Below are positions 19,807-29,010 of a stretch of DNA of 64,000 bases, one piece after another. This stretch comes from Limnobacter sp. SAORIC-580 (lineage in GTDB: Bacteria > Pseudomonadota > Gammaproteobacteria > Burkholderiales > Burkholderiaceae_B). A program made the position numbers and the translations under genes. Position 1 is the stretch's first letter. Each line of letters starts with the position of its first letter. The notes beneath the pieces are model-generated. The model made no database searches. It was not told the DNA's origin and saw only the letters and a program-made list of their open reading frames with translations. The stretch lies in assembly GCF_013004065.1 (NCBI RefSeq), contig NZ_CP053084.1, positions 434,001 to 498,000 of the forward strand, given 5' to 3'.

Positions 19807-20838
19807 CTAGGCCCCGCGAATGTCGCTGGGGCTTTTGCCAAACCAGCGTTTGCAGGCTCGGCTAAAGGCTGATGCGTCAGAGAAACCCAGGTCGAGTGCA
19901 ATTGCGGTGAGCGAATCCTGACTTTGCTTGAGGCGACGCGTGGCCTCGCTTTGCCTGATTTCGTCCACAATGCTTGCCAGGTTGGTGCCTTCGTCAGCCA
20001 GTTTGCGTTGCAGGTTTCGGGCACTCATGTTCATGTAGGCGGCAGCTTCTTCAATGCTGGGAGCGCCTTGTGTCAAATGGTTGACCACCCAGGTACGTAC
20101 TTTTTTACTCACGCTGCTTGCTGGCTTTAACCTTTCAATGGCAGCCTGGCTTGCTTGGTCCAGGTGCTCGGCGATCAGCGGGTTGGCGCCTTTCAACCGA
20201 GTGCGCACCATGGAAAGTTCGTAAACAATTCGCATGGTGTTGCAGCCAAATTCCAGCGGGGCTGCAAAGCTTTTCTCGAAAAAGTCCAGATTGCGCACCT
20301 GCGGCGCCGGGCGGCTTAGTTCAACCCGTTGTGGCACCAGGCTTGGGTCGCCCAGGCCTTTGCCTGCATTGGCCAGCAGGCACAAAAAACCATCGGTCGA
20401 TTGATGGGCAGGGTGTGCGCCCTCCCTTAATTTCAACTCAACAATAAATTCATCGTGAGTACTCAAAAGCTCAATCTCGCTGGCGTCGGTCACAAGGTCT
20501 ACGAACCGGCGCATGCGGCCAAAAGCCTGTTCCAGGGTTTCGCTGGCCATGACACTTAAGCCCACAGCATGAAAGGTGGCCGGTGTAATGTGCCGAATGG
20601 CCTTGATACCCAGGGTTTCGTCGCCAGTGGCAGCCACTGCTTTTTGCCACAGCAGGGTTGTTTGGGGTACGGGGTAGCGCGCTTCAGGTGCGTCCAGCAG
20701 GGCAAAGTCCAGCCCGGCCTCGTTGAACAAGGCGCGTGCATCACAGCCTTGGTGTTCAAGTTCGCGGGCAAGGCCACGCATCCAACTGGCCAGGGCCGTT
20801 GGGGTGTTGCTGGTAGGGTTGGACGCTTTGTTGTTCAT
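19807..20838 (-). CDS. AraC-family regulator with arabinose-operon-type N-terminal domain
   Basis: This 343-residue regulator has an N-terminal ligand domain of the OruR/ArgR-like Arabinose_bd type (FHAVGLSVMASETLEQAFGRMRRFVDL, residues about 95-125) and a C-terminal AraC double helix-turn-helix (SIEEAAAYMNMSARNLQRKL and LTAIALDLGFSDASAFSRACKRWFGKSP). Regulators with this layout often control divergent lipid or alkane genes. Here the neighbour transcribed away from it is a membrane desaturase, which makes that gene the likely target. The start at 20838 (MNNKASN) is the first ATG; a TTG at 20919 would leave only 34 bases to the desaturase start. Confidence 0.88.
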   Translation of the reverse strand: MNNKASNPTSNTPTALASWMRGLARELEHQGCDARALFNEAGLDFALLDAPEARYPVPQTTLLWQKAVAATGDETLGIKAIRHITPATFHAVGLSVMASETLEQAFGRMRRFVDLVTDASEIELLSTHDEFIVELKLREGAHPAHQSTDGFLCLLANAGKGLGDPSLVPQRVELSRPAPQVRNLDFFEKSFAAPLEFGCNTMRIVYELSMVRTRLKGANPLIAEHLDQASQAAIERLKPASSVSKKVRTWVVNHLTQGAPSIEEAAAYMNMSARNLQRKLADEGTNLASIVDEIRQSEATRRLKQSQDSLTAIALDLGFSDASAFSRACKRWFGKSPSDIRGA

Positions 20839-20953
20839 TGCTTCTTTATTTTGGCGCCGAAGGTCATGGGCTTGTCGTCTCGGAACAAGCTTTACTGGTG
20901 AACTCCAAGCATACTTCAATCACCAAAAGCCAAAAACATAAAGAGGCAACAGT

Positions 20954-22075
20954 ATGTCAAGTTTGAGTGAAAAACTGATGGGGCAAGCGGCAAAAGCCGA
21001 TGGCGCGTCACGCATCAAGCAGAACAATATCAATGCGCTGGATCAGAAACGCATTGCTGCCATTAAAACTGCGGTGCTCGCTGAAGGCGATAGAATTCGC
21101 GCCAAGTACCCGATTTTGAAGCACCAAGACCTGATCGGTATGGCCATTCTGCTGTTTTCCATGGCAGGCGCAGTACTGACCGGTTGGGCTTACGTGGAAG
21201 GTGTGCTGGCCTGGTATGTAACCATCCCTGTGATCGCCATTTTCCTGAGCTTCACGCATGAACTGGAACATGACCTGATCCATTACATGTACTTCCGTAA
21301 AAACAAGTTCATGCACAACCTGATGATGGCCCTGGTGTGGATTTGCCGCCCCAGCACCATCAATCCCTGGGCGCGTCGCCACTTGCATTTGCATCACCAC
21401 AAGCATTCCGGCACAGAAACCGATCTGGAAGAGCGCGCCATTACCAACGGCGAGCGTTTTACGCCCCTGCGTTTGTTGATGATGTTCGATCTGGAATTGA
21501 GCGTGGTGCTGCGTATTTTCAAGATTCCCAAAAACCGTCGCATGAAAGCGTTGATGATGGGTGCTGCCGGCAACTTCCCCTTGGCCTCTGCTTTCTACAT
21601 TGGATGGCACGCTTATGTGGCTTACTGGGCAGTGGAAGCTGCAGCCTGGGCAGTAGGTTACAGCGTGCCTTGGCCCGCGTTTGTAACACCTGAGCTGGTG
21701 GCCACCGCCAATACTGTGGCTGTGCTGATTTTTGCACCCAACCTGTTGCGTTCATTCAGCATCAACTTCATCAGTTCGAACATGCATTACTTCGGCGACA
21801 TTGAAGACGGCAACTTTGTGCAGCAGTGTCAAGTCTTGAACAGCAAGTGGTTCATCATTCCCCACCTGTTCTGTTTCAACTTCGGTTCAACACACGGCAT
21901 TCATCACTTTGTAGTGCGTGATCCGTTCTACATTCGTCAAATGACCGCCAAGAAGGCGCACGAAGTGATGCGTGCGAACGGTGTGCGGTTCAATGACCTG
22001 GGCACCTTCAAGCGGGCTAATCGCTGGTCAGCCAAGGAGCAGGGTCAACAGGAGGCAGGATACCAGGCCGCTTAA
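20954..22075 (+). CDS. Membrane fatty-acid desaturase family protein
   Basis: This 373-residue membrane enzyme has the three histidine clusters of di-iron desaturases and hydroxylases: HELEHD near residue 97, HLHLHHHKH near 138 and GIHHF near 315. Hydrophobic pairs flank them (ILLFSMAGAVLTGWAY, VTIPVIAIFLSF, and the long segments around 210-275). Such enzymes use O2 and reduced ferredoxin or cytochrome to desaturate or hydroxylate acyl chains. The spacing is closer to desaturases than to AlkB alkane hydroxylase, but substrate and regiochemistry cannot be read off. AGAGG precedes the ATG. It is transcribed away from an AraC-type gene that probably regulates it, and is followed by a clear terminator. 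Confidence 0.87.
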   Translation: MSSLSEKLMGQAAKADGASRIKQNNINALDQKRIAAIKTAVLAEGDRIRAKYPILKHQDLIGMAILLFSMAGAVLTGWAYVEGVLAWYVTIPVIAIFLSFTHELEHDLIHYMYFRKNKFMHNLMMALVWICRPSTINPWARRHLHLHHHKHSGTETDLEERAITNGERFTPLRLLMMFDLELSVVLRIFKIPKNRRMKALMMGAAGNFPLASAFYIGWHAYVAYWAVEAAAWAVGYSVPWPAFVTPELVATANTVAVLIFAPNLLRSFSINFISSNMHYFGDIEDGNFVQQCQVLNSKWFIIPHLFCFNFGSTHGIHHFVVRDPFYIRQMTAKKAHEVMRANGVRFNDLGTFKRANRWSAKEQGQQEAGYQAA

Positions 22076-22176
22076 GAGCCTGTTGATCCAAAACCGCTCT
22101 TTGCTAGAGAGAGGGCGGCGTAGTTCTAGTGTCATTGGCTGAATTCTTCAATGGGGCAGCCTACTCCGTCGACACG

Positions 22177-22211
22177 AAGGGCGCTTTTCGAAAGGAAAGC
22201 GCTCTTTTTTT
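22177..22211 (+). terminator. Intrinsic terminator after the desaturase gene
   Basis: AAGGGCGCTTT and AAAGCGCTCTT pair over 11 bp with one G-T wobble and an 8-base loop, followed by a run of seven T. It is about 100 bases after the desaturase stop codon and ends transcription before the fmdB-aspS operon. Confidence 0.87.
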
Positions 22212-22297
22212 GTCGTTGAAATTCAGGATGTTGGAGTTCTTAAGCCTTCCATCTTATAATGGGGAGTTTTTCGTTTGTATTTGCAGGTGTAGCGGAA

Positions 22298-22609
22298 ATG
22301 CCTATTTATGCGTATCGCTGTGAAGCGTGTGGCTTCGAAAAAGACGTGTTGCAAAAACTGAGCGATGCCCCTTTGACCCAGTGTCCAAGTTGTGGGCAGG
22401 CCAGCTTTGCAAAGCAGGTAACTGCGGCGGGCTTTCAATTGAAAGGCTCGGGTTGGTATGTCACTGATTTCCGGGGCGGTGGCGGTGCATCGTCGGCCGC
22501 TGGTTCGACTGCTTCGTCCACTTCGGAAAAGCCGGCAGCAGGTGCAGCCACTGTGGCGCCAAGCGCAAGCCCACCTTCAACCACGGCGCCAAGTACCGAT
22601 GCCAGCTAA
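22298..22609 (+). CDS. FmdB-family zinc-ribbon protein
   Basis: This 103-residue protein starts MPIYAYRCEACGF, the hallmark of the FmdB/CxxC_CxxC_SSSS family. Cys8, Cys11, Cys29 and Cys32 form the zinc ribbon. The second half is a Ser/Ala/Pro/Thr-rich tail with no visible fold. The molecular role is not established; FmdB was named from a putative regulator of formamidase. In betaproteobacteria it commonly precedes the DUF502 gene and aspS, exactly as here. Its stop lies 11 bases inside the next gene, so the two are translationally linked. Confidence 0.9.
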   Translation: MPIYAYRCEACGFEKDVLQKLSDAPLTQCPSCGQASFAKQVTAAGFQLKGSGWYVTDFRGGGGASSAAGSTASSTSEKPAAGAATVAPSASPPSTTAPSTDAS

Positions 22610-23300
22610 GTCTACAGCCAAGTCATCGGCCAAGTTGCCTGAACGGGTCTTGAACTCGGACATCATCAAGAAATACCTGCTGACGGGTTTGTTGATCTGG
22701 GTGCCTTTGGGTATCACCTTGTGGGTATTGGCCTTGGTGGTGGGTTTGATGGACCAAACCCTGATGTTGTTGCCCGATGCGCTGCACCCCCGGGTGTGGC
22801 TGGGTGTGCATATTCCCGGGCTGGGTGTTATTTTGACCCTTGCTGTGTTGTTGGGCACGGGGGTGTTGGCGGCCAATTATTTCGGGGCTTGGTTATTCAA
22901 GGCCGGTGACTGGGTGCTGTCACGCATTCCCTTGTTCAAAATTGTGTACAACAGCGTCAAGCAGGTGTCCGATACGCTGTTAAGCTCATCTGGCAAAGCG
23001 TTCACACGTTCGGTGTTGGTGCCCTATCCACACCCCGGGGTGTGGGCCTTGGGTTTTGTGACCGGAACCCCGCCGCCCAGCTTGCTGGAAAACCTGAATG
23101 ATCAGGGTCCGCTGGTGTCGGTTTACGTGCCCACATCGCCTAGCCCGGCTTCGGGATACGTGATCATGGTTCCAGAGAAATTATTGCGTCCGTCCGGTTT
23201 GTCTGTGGACGAGGCCTTGAAGTACATTGTGTCCTTGGGGGTGGTGACACCTTCTGATGACGTGTTGGATCAACCCATTAAACAAGACTTACATTCATGA
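22599..23300 (+). CDS. DUF502 family membrane protein
   Basis: This 233-residue protein has two strong transmembrane segments, [21 protein letters not shown] and [21 protein letters not shown] conserved soluble domain follows ([19 protein letters not shown], then [18 protein letters not shown] and [18 protein letters not shown]). These are the DUF502 landmarks. The family function is unknown; plant relatives (LCV/COV) affect vascular development. The start at 22599 overlaps the end of the fmdB gene by 11 bases, and its stop codon overlaps the aspS start as ATGA, so all three genes form one operon. A longer frame beginning at 22458 is only a shadow of fmdB. Confidence 0.92.
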   Translation: MPAKSTAKSSAKLPERVLNSDIIKKYLLTGLLIWVPLGITLWVLALVVGLMDQTLMLLPDALHPRVWLGVHIPGLGVILTLAVLLGTGVLAANYFGAWLFKAGDWVLSRIPLFKIVYNSVKQVSDTLLSSSGKAFTRSVLVPYPHPGVWALGFVTGTPPPSLLENLNDQGPLVSVYVPTSPSPASGYVIMVPEKLLRPSGLSVDEALKYIVSLGVVTPSDDVLDQPIKQDLHS

Positions 23301-25102
23301 AAATGCGTACTGACTATTGTGGCAATGTGTCACAGGCCTACTTGGGCCAAACCATTGCCCTGTGCGGCTGGGTGCAACGTCGCCGTGACCACGGTGGTGT
23401 TATTTTTATCGACCTTCGCGACCGAGAAGGTTTGGTGCAGGTGGTGTGCGACCCCGACCTGGCCGATGTATTTGCTACCGCCGAAACCTTGCGCAATGAA
23501 TTTTGTGTGCGTGTGGAAGGCCTGGTGCGTGCCCGCCCATCGGGTACTGAAAACAGCAACCTGAAAAGCGGTGCTGTGGAAGTACTGTGCAAGGGGCTTG
23601 AAATTCTGAATGCCTCGGTCACACCCCCTTTCCAGCTGGACGATGAAAACCTGTCTGAAACCACACGCCTGACTCACCGGGTTCTGGATTTGCGCCGTCC
23701 GCAAATGCAGAAGAACCTGATGCTGCGCTACAAAGTGGCCATGGCTATTCGCAACCACCTGGATGCACAGGGTTTCGTAGACATTGAAACGCCCATGCTG
23801 ACCAAGAGCACGCCGGAAGGCGCACGCGATTACCTCGTGCCCTCCCGTGTGCATGCGGGCGAGTTTTTCGCCCTGCCGCAGTCACCCCAGTTGTTCAAAC
23901 AAATGCTGATGGTGGCTGGTTATGATCGTTATTACCAAATCACCAAGTGTTTCCGCGATGAAGACCTGCGCGCAGATCGCCAACCTGAATTCACCCAGGT
24001 GGACATTGAAACCTCGTTCCTTGGTGAGCAGGAAATTCGTGACCTGTTCGAGGACATGATCCGCAAGGTGTTCAAGCAAACCATGGATGTGGAATTGCAA
24101 AACCCCTTCCCCGTGATGCCCTACAGCGAGGCCATGGCGCGTTTTGGTTCAGACAAGCCCGACCTGCGCGTGAAGATGGAGTTCACTGAACTCACCGACA
24201 TCATGAAGGACGTGGATTTCAAGGTGTTCTCTGGCCCAGCCAACATGGACAATGGCCGTGTAGTGGCGCTGCGTGTGCCTGGTGGTGCTGAAATTCCACG
24301 TTCGGAAATTGACAACTACACCAAGTTTGTGGGTATTTACGGCGCCAAGGGGCTGGCCTGGATCAAGGTGAACGAGTTAGCCAAGGGGCGAGATGGTTTG
24401 CAGTCGCCCATCGTGAAGAACATTCACGACACTGCCCTGAATGAACTGCTCAAGCGCAGTGGTGCGGCCGATGGCGACATTCTGTTCTTCGGTGCTGACA
24501 AGGCCAAGGTGGTGAATGACGCCATGGGTGCTTTGCGCCTGAAGATCGGCCACAGCGAATTTGGTCAGAAAGCAGGTTTGGTGCAAGGCAAGTGGGAACC
24601 ACTGTGGGTGATCGACTTCCCGATGTTTGAACTGGATGAAGAAGCCGGTCGCTGGGTGGCTTGCCACCACCCTTTCACCAGCCCCAAAGACGGCCACGAA
24701 GACTACCTGACCTCAGATCCTGGCAAATGTATTGCCAAGGCTTACGACATGGTCTTGAACGGCTGGGAGTTGGGCGGTGGTTCCGTGCGTATTCACAAAG
24801 AAAAAGTACAAAGCAAAGTGTTCCGTGCCTTGAACATTTCTGAAGAAGAAGCGGCTGCCAAGTTCGGTTTCTTGCTGGATGCCCTGCAATATGGTGCGCC
24901 ACCCCATGGTGGTTTGGCTTTTGGCCTGGACCGCATTGTGACCATGATGAGTGGTGCAGAGAGCATTCGCGACGTAATCGCCTTCCCGAAAACACAGCGT
25001 GCGCAGTGCTTGTTGACCCAGGCTCCAAGCCCTGTAGACGAAAAGCAGTTGCGTGAGTTGCATATTCGTTTGCGGCAGACCGAACCCAAAAACGTGGCTT
25101 GA
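23297..25102 (+). CDS. aspS: Aspartyl-tRNA synthetase
   Basis: The enzyme charges tRNA-Asp with aspartate. The 601-residue chain is full length for the bacterial type. It has the N-terminal OB fold that reads the anticodon ([24 protein letters not shown]), class II motif 1 around residue 165, motif 2 ([20 protein letters not shown]), the bacterial GAD insertion domain (about 285-420) and motif 3 ([13 protein letters not shown]). Whether it is discriminating or also charges tRNA-Asn cannot be decided without a comparison. The ATG overlaps the preceding stop as ATGA; a second ATG two codons on is also possible. Confidence 0.98.
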   Translation: MKMRTDYCGNVSQAYLGQTIALCGWVQRRRDHGGVIFIDLRDREGLVQVVCDPDLADVFATAETLRNEFCVRVEGLVRARPSGTENSNLKSGAVEVLCKGLEILNASVTPPFQLDDENLSETTRLTHRVLDLRRPQMQKNLMLRYKVAMAIRNHLDAQGFVDIETPMLTKSTPEGARDYLVPSRVHAGEFFALPQSPQLFKQMLMVAGYDRYYQITKCFRDEDLRADRQPEFTQVDIETSFLGEQEIRDLFEDMIRKVFKQTMDVELQNPFPVMPYSEAMARFGSDKPDLRVKMEFTELTDIMKDVDFKVFSGPANMDNGRVVALRVPGGAEIPRSEIDNYTKFVGIYGAKGLAWIKVNELAKGRDGLQSPIVKNIHDTALNELLKRSGAADGDILFFGADKAKVVNDAMGALRLKIGHSEFGQKAGLVQGKWEPLWVIDFPMFELDEEAGRWVACHHPFTSPKDGHEDYLTSDPGKCIAKAYDMVLNGWELGGGSVRIHKEKVQSKVFRALNISEEEAAAKFGFLLDALQYGAPPHGGLAFGLDRIVTMMSGAESIRDVIAFPKTQRAQCLLTQAPSPVDEKQLRELHIRLRQTEPKNVA

Positions 25103-25122
25103 CCACCTAGGGCGGCGCAGTT

Positions 25123-25632
25123 TTGAGCGGTCATAAAATCCCTGTGTCGGTGCTGGTCGTGATGGTCAGCCCGGCCGGGGATTTTTTATTGATTGAACGG
25201 GCTGACAAAGCCGGTTACTGGCAATCGGTGACCGGCAGCCTTGATTTTCCAGATGAATCGCCCTTGCATGCAGCTGTGCGCGAGCTGGCCGAGGAAACGG
25301 GGTTTGCAGCCACACCTGTGCATTCTCCTACTGTGCTGGATGCCAAACCTGATGAATTGCTGCAACCCGGTGTTCTCAGGCCGTGGCCACACAGTTTGCA
25401 GTACGAAATTTTCGAACATTGGCGCCATCGTTACCCGCAAGGCGTTACCCACAACACGGAGCATTGGTTCCTGGCTTGTGTGCCTGCAGAGTTTGTTCCC
25501 CAGCTGGCTGCCGATGAGCATGTTGGGTATGCCTGGATGAATGCGCAAGAGGCAGCAGACCGGTGTTTTTCACCCAACAATGCACAAGCCATTCTTGATT
25601 TGAACTTGAAGCTTCAGGCCGGGCTGGCTTGA
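25123..25632 (+). CDS. nudB: Dihydroneopterin triphosphate diphosphatase (Nudix)
   Basis: NudB removes pyrophosphate from dihydroneopterin triphosphate, an early step of folate synthesis. The 169-residue protein has the Nudix box, with E45, R53, E54, E57 and E58 in the expected spacing, and the NudB-type ending FEHWRHRYPQGVTHNTEHWF that separates it from other Nudix enzymes. The usual Gly that opens the box is one residue early (Gly38 rather than 39), giving a loop longer by one. The start is a TTG at 25123 with only a weak GGCGG upstream; a GTG at 25144 is an alternative. It lies 20 bases after aspS, a common betaproteobacterial order, and ends in a terminator. Confidence 0.9.
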   Translation: MSGHKIPVSVLVVMVSPAGDFLLIERADKAGYWQSVTGSLDFPDESPLHAAVRELAEETGFAATPVHSPTVLDAKPDELLQPGVLRPWPHSLQYEIFEHWRHRYPQGVTHNTEHWFLACVPAEFVPQLAADEHVGYAWMNAQEAADRCFSPNNAQAILDLNLKLQAGLA

Positions 25633-25638
25633 AAATAC

Positions 25639-25665
25639 AAAGGGGCCGCGAAGGGCCCCTTTTTT
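25639..25665 (+). terminator. Intrinsic terminator after nudB
   Basis: AAAGGGGCC and GGCCCCTTT form a 9-bp stem around the loop GCGAAG, followed by a T run. It ends the fmdB-DUF502-aspS-nudB operon. Confidence 0.92.
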
Positions 25666-25792
25666 CATATACGGTATATAGCTGCTGCTGGAAACGGTTT
25701 TAAACTGCTTTAGAAGGTTCAATATTTACAATTCGAGTATAGGGGTAACCCTAATTGGGGGGCAATACCCAGTGTTTGTGACATGACTTGAA

Positions 25793-25820
25793 TTGACTTG
25801 GTAATTTACCGATCTATTTT
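25793..25820 (+). promoter_or_regulatory. Candidate promoter of the EEP-clsB-exonuclease-ligase run
   Basis: TTGACT (25793-25798) is followed after 16 bases by TATTTT (25815-25820). A start site six to eight bases further on would leave an mRNA leader of only about ten bases before the ATG at 25837. The 170-base gap is AT-rich and holds no other good candidate. Confidence 0.4.
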
Positions 25821-25836
25821 CTAGGTATTGCATGTA

Positions 25837-26631
25837 ATGCGACTTCGAATTGCGACCTACAACATTCACAAAGGGGTGATGGGCCTGCGCAAGCCTTCCC
25901 TGACCATTCACGCCCTGCGAGAACAAATTCATGCCATGAATGCCGACCTGGTGTTTTTACAGGAAGTGCAGGGCAGGCACGACCGCCATGCTGGCAAGTT
26001 TGAGCATTGGCCCGAGGGTGGGCAGCACGAGTTTTTGGCCCAATCGCCCTCTGCGATTGACAAGCTGTTGGGCCATGCCAGCCAGCAATACTTCACAGCT
26101 TACGGCATGAATGCGGTGTATTCGCACGGGCACCATGGCAACGCCTTGTTGTCGCGATATGAAATTGAATGGATGCTGAATCAGGACGTGTCAGACCACC
26201 GGCTTGAGCAGCGGGGTTTGTTGCATTGCTGCATTAAAACGCCCGTAGGCCCCATTCACGCCATGGTGGCGCATTTTGGTTTGCTGTATCGCAGCCGTGT
26301 GCGGCAGGCCAGCAAACTGATTGAACATGTGGGTACGCATGTGCCTGCTGGTATGCCTTTGGTGGTTGCTGGCGATTTCAACGATTGGCAGCGCCGCTTG
26401 GGGCCAATTTTGCAGCAAGGCTTGAAGGCCGAGGAAGTCATGCCCCTGGACAAACACAATCGCCTGGCCCGCGTGGGTAGTTTTCCGAGCCGGTTTCCTG
26501 TTCTGGGACTCGACCGCGTATTTGCCCGTGGTTTTAAGGTTCATGAGGCCACGGTGCTTCATGGGCCTGCTTGGGCCAAGTTGTCTGACCATGCGCCATT
26601 CGTGGTCGACCTGGAGTGTGCATGGTGTTGA
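25837..26631 (+). CDS. Endonuclease/exonuclease/phosphatase (EEP) family protein, YbhP-like
   Basis: This 264-residue protein has the EEP-fold catalytic motifs: RIATYNIHKG (metal-binding Asn), LVFLQEV (Glu), AHFGLLYRSR (His), VVAGDFNDW (Asp and Asn) and LSDHAPFVVDL (the final Asp-His). The family includes DNase I-like nucleases, AP endonucleases and lipid or inositol phosphatases. The gene order EEP then ClsB matches E. coli ybhP-clsB, so the YbhP-like assignment is the best one; YbhP has no settled substrate. No signal peptide is visible. The ATG at 25837 follows a TTG at 25828; AGGT lies 11 bases upstream, which is far. The end overlaps the clsB start by 10 bases. Confidence 0.87.
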   Translation: MRLRIATYNIHKGVMGLRKPSLTIHALREQIHAMNADLVFLQEVQGRHDRHAGKFEHWPEGGQHEFLAQSPSAIDKLLGHASQQYFTAYGMNAVYSHGHHGNALLSRYEIEWMLNQDVSDHRLEQRGLLHCCIKTPVGPIHAMVAHFGLLYRSRVRQASKLIEHVGTHVPAGMPLVVAGDFNDWQRRLGPILQQGLKAEEVMPLDKHNRLARVGSFPSRFPVLGLDRVFARGFKVHEATVLHGPAWAKLSDHAPFVVDLECAWC

Positions 26632-27974
26632 ACCTGTTGCCGGCAGCCGCGCCCGAGCGGGAGGGCAATGCGGTTGAGTTGTTGGTGGGCGGCGAGCAAC
26701 TGTTCCCAAGAGCGTTGGACGCCATCGAGCAAGCCAGGCATGCCGTGCGCATCGAAACCTATATTTTTGCAAACGACTCAATTGGCGAAGCATTTTGTGA
26801 GGCGATGTGCCGTGCTGCAGCACGCGGGGTGAATGTGCGCCTGGTGCTGGATGGTTTTGGTGGACAGGAAGGCGTACGCACATGGGTGCCCACTTTGCAG
26901 CAGCATGGCGTGCATGTGCGGGTGTTTCGGCCTGAGGGTGTGTTGTTCAAGCTGAACCCGAAACGGCTTCGCCGCATGCACCGGAAAATCATTGCCGTCG
27001 ATCACGACATTGCTTTTGTGGGCGGCATTAACCTGATTGATGACTTGAATCATGAAGGGGAACGCGATGAGTTGCTGAAGGCAACTGAGCGCGCGCGACA
27101 GAAAAGGGAACCGATTTGGGGCGCTTCAGGTGGAATGCGTGAGCAAGCCATGACGGTGAATACTGACTTGCTTGATCAACAATCGCTTGGACCCCGATAC
27201 GACTTCGCGGTACAGCTGAAGGGCCCAGTGGTGCAAGATGTGTGGCACAACATGGAGTGGCTGTGGCTGCAGATTGGCCCGGGCGGCCGGGTGACAGATA
27301 CTTTTAGTTCGGCTTGGTGGAAGGAAAGGGTTGAACAGTTGCAAGAGGCCATGGCCCGCCAGCGCGCAACGCCCAAACCCAAAGCAGCAGGCAAGGTAAA
27401 AGTCCAACTGGCTGTGCGCGATAACTTTCGCTTGCGCAGGCGAATTGAGCGCGCTTATCTGCAGGCGATTGGCAACGCGCAACGCTCGATCATTCTGAGC
27501 AATGCTTATTTTTTGCCAGACCGCAAAATGCGCAAAGCCTTGCTGGCTGCGCGTGCGCGCGGCGTGCATGTTCAACTGCTGTTGCAAGGGCGGGTGGAGT
27601 ATCGTTTTCAGCATTACGCCACGCAAAGTTTGTATTCCAGTTTGTTGGCGGTCGGCGTTGATATTTATGAATACTTGCCCAGTTTTTTGCATGCCAAAGT
27701 GGCGGTGGTGGATTCCAATTGGGCCACTGTGGGTTCGTCCAACCTGGACCCCTTGAGTTGCCTGTTTGCTCGTGAAGCGAATGTGATTGTTTACAACCGC
27801 GAGTTTGCAAGTGCGCTGCGCGAAGAGCTACAAAAATCCATTCAGACAGACAGCCGCGAAATTCAAGCCCATGAACACGCACAGCGACCTTTGAAAGAAA
27901 GGGTGTTCAGTTGGCTGTGTTATAAATTAATGCTCTTGGCTGTTTTTCTGGGTGGTTTTGGCAGCCGGTATTAG
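26622..27974 (+). CDS. clsB: ClsB-type cardiolipin synthase (phospholipase D family)
   Basis: The enzyme makes cardiolipin by transferring phosphatidyl groups at the inner membrane. The 450-residue chain has two HKD motifs: H120-K122-D127 in HRKIIAVDHDIAFVGGIN and H357-K359-D364 in HAKVAVVDSNWATVGSSN. It lacks the two N-terminal transmembrane helices of ClsA, as expected for ClsB, and ends in a hydrophobic stretch (LCYKLMLLAVFLGGFG) that could anchor it. GGAG five bases before the ATG at 26622 sets the start, inside the end of the EEP gene. The ligase-associated exonuclease gene begins 25 bases after it with no terminator between. Confidence 0.9.
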   Translation: MVLNLLPAAAPEREGNAVELLVGGEQLFPRALDAIEQARHAVRIETYIFANDSIGEAFCEAMCRAAARGVNVRLVLDGFGGQEGVRTWVPTLQQHGVHVRVFRPEGVLFKLNPKRLRRMHRKIIAVDHDIAFVGGINLIDDLNHEGERDELLKATERARQKREPIWGASGGMREQAMTVNTDLLDQQSLGPRYDFAVQLKGPVVQDVWHNMEWLWLQIGPGGRVTDTFSSAWWKERVEQLQEAMARQRATPKPKAAGKVKVQLAVRDNFRLRRRIERAYLQAIGNAQRSIILSNAYFLPDRKMRKALLAARARGVHVQLLLQGRVEYRFQHYATQSLYSSLLAVGVDIYEYLPSFLHAKVAVVDSNWATVGSSNLDPLSCLFAREANVIVYNREFASALREELQKSIQTDSREIQAHEHAQRPLKERVFSWLCYKLMLLAVFLGGFGSRY

Positions 27975-27999
27975 TGCTTGTTCTTGAAGGTTGTGCAGC

Positions 28000-29010
28000 A
28001 TGGATTTGGTGGTGAGTCGCCCCGAAGGTTTGTATTGCCCACCGGGCGATTTTTACATTGACCCGTGGCGCAAAGTAGACCGCGCAATCATTACCCATGC
28101 GCATGCTGACCATGCCCGTGTTGGCCACAACCATTACCTGTGTGCTGCGCCCGGCGAAGGTGTATTGCGTACCCGCTTGGGCAATATTTCTCTGGACACC
28201 TTGCCTTATGGCACAAGCACCGTTCACAACGGTGTGAAAATTTCGCTGCACCCGGCGGGTCATGTGTTGGGGTCTTGTCAAATTCGGCTGGAGTACCAAG
28301 GCCACGTGTGGGTGGCCAGCGGCGATTACAAGGTGGCTCCCGATTTAACTTGCGATGCATTCGAACCGGTGAAATGCCACACCTTCATCACAGAGTCTAC
28401 CTTTGGTTTGCCCATTTACCGCTGGCGTAGCGACGCTGAAATTTATGCCGAAATAAATGCCTGGTGGGCTGCCAATGCAGCACAAGGCAAAGCCAGCGTG
28501 TTGTACGGCTATTCATTTGGCAAGGCGCAACGAATACTGGCGGGTGTTGATTCAAGCATTGGCCCCATTGTATGCCACAGTGCTTGCGAAGGCCTGAACA
28601 AGGCCTATCGCGATGCGGGCGTGAAATTGCCAGAAACGTTGACCGTGAGCGAGGTGCTCGATAAATCCACTTACAAAACCTGCCTTGCCATTGCGCCGCC
28701 TGCTGCCCAAGGTGCAGCCTGGATGAAGCGATTTGGCAATGCGTATTCCGATGCATTTGCCTCGGGCTGGATGCAGTTGCGTGGCGGGCGCAGGCGCAGC
28801 AATGTAGACCGGGGTTTTGTGATGTCTGACCATGCAGACTGGCCCGGCCTGATGCGTGCAATCGGCGCCACTGGTGCGGAACAGGTGATTGTGACTCACG
28901 GGTATGTTCAGGTGATGGTGCGCTGGTTGCAAGAGCAGGGATTGAATGCACGCGCCTTCGTGACTGAGTATGGCGGCGAAGGAGAAGGCGAACAGGAGCC
29001 TGCCGCATGA
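28000..29010 (+). CDS. Ligase-associated DNA exonuclease (metallo-beta-lactamase fold, EXO/Lexo)
   Basis: This 336-residue protein has the metallo-beta-lactamase zinc motif THAHADHAR near residue 35, then HPAGHVLGSCQI, SGDYK and, in the C-terminal part, SDHADWPGL and VTHGY. This order is that of the beta-CASP-like nucleases related to SNM1 and to the EXO member of the bacterial Lhr/PE/LIG/EXO repair set. The start at 28000 (MDLVVSRPEGLY) has GAAGG nine bases upstream. Its stop overlaps the ligase start as ATGA, which ties it firmly to that gene. The helicase and PdeM members of the set are encoded in this window too, but at 47.4-50.7 kb. Confidence 0.92.
   Translation: MDLVVSRPEGLYCPPGDFYIDPWRKVDRAIITHAHADHARVGHNHYLCAAPGEGVLRTRLGNISLDTLPYGTSTVHNGVKISLHPAGHVLGSCQIRLEYQGHVWVASGDYKVAPDLTCDAFEPVKCHTFITESTFGLPIYRWRSDAEIYAEINAWWAANAAQGKASVLYGYSFGKAQRILAGVDSSIGPIVCHSACEGLNKAYRDAGVKLPETLTVSEVLDKSTYKTCLAIAPPAAQGAAWMKRFGNAYSDAFASGWMQLRGGRRRSNVDRGFVMSDHADWPGLMRAIGATGAEQVIVTHGYVQVMVRWLQEQGLNARAFVTEYGGEGEGEQEPAA

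Noticed and set aside
22129..22323. 64-codon frame between the desaturase and fmdB genes
   Set aside because: It contains the terminator hairpin and its T run and overlaps the fmdB start; no ribosome-binding site.
26191..26883. Minus-strand frame across the EEP and clsB genes
   Set aside because: It is antisense to two motif-verified enzymes and has no motif of its own.
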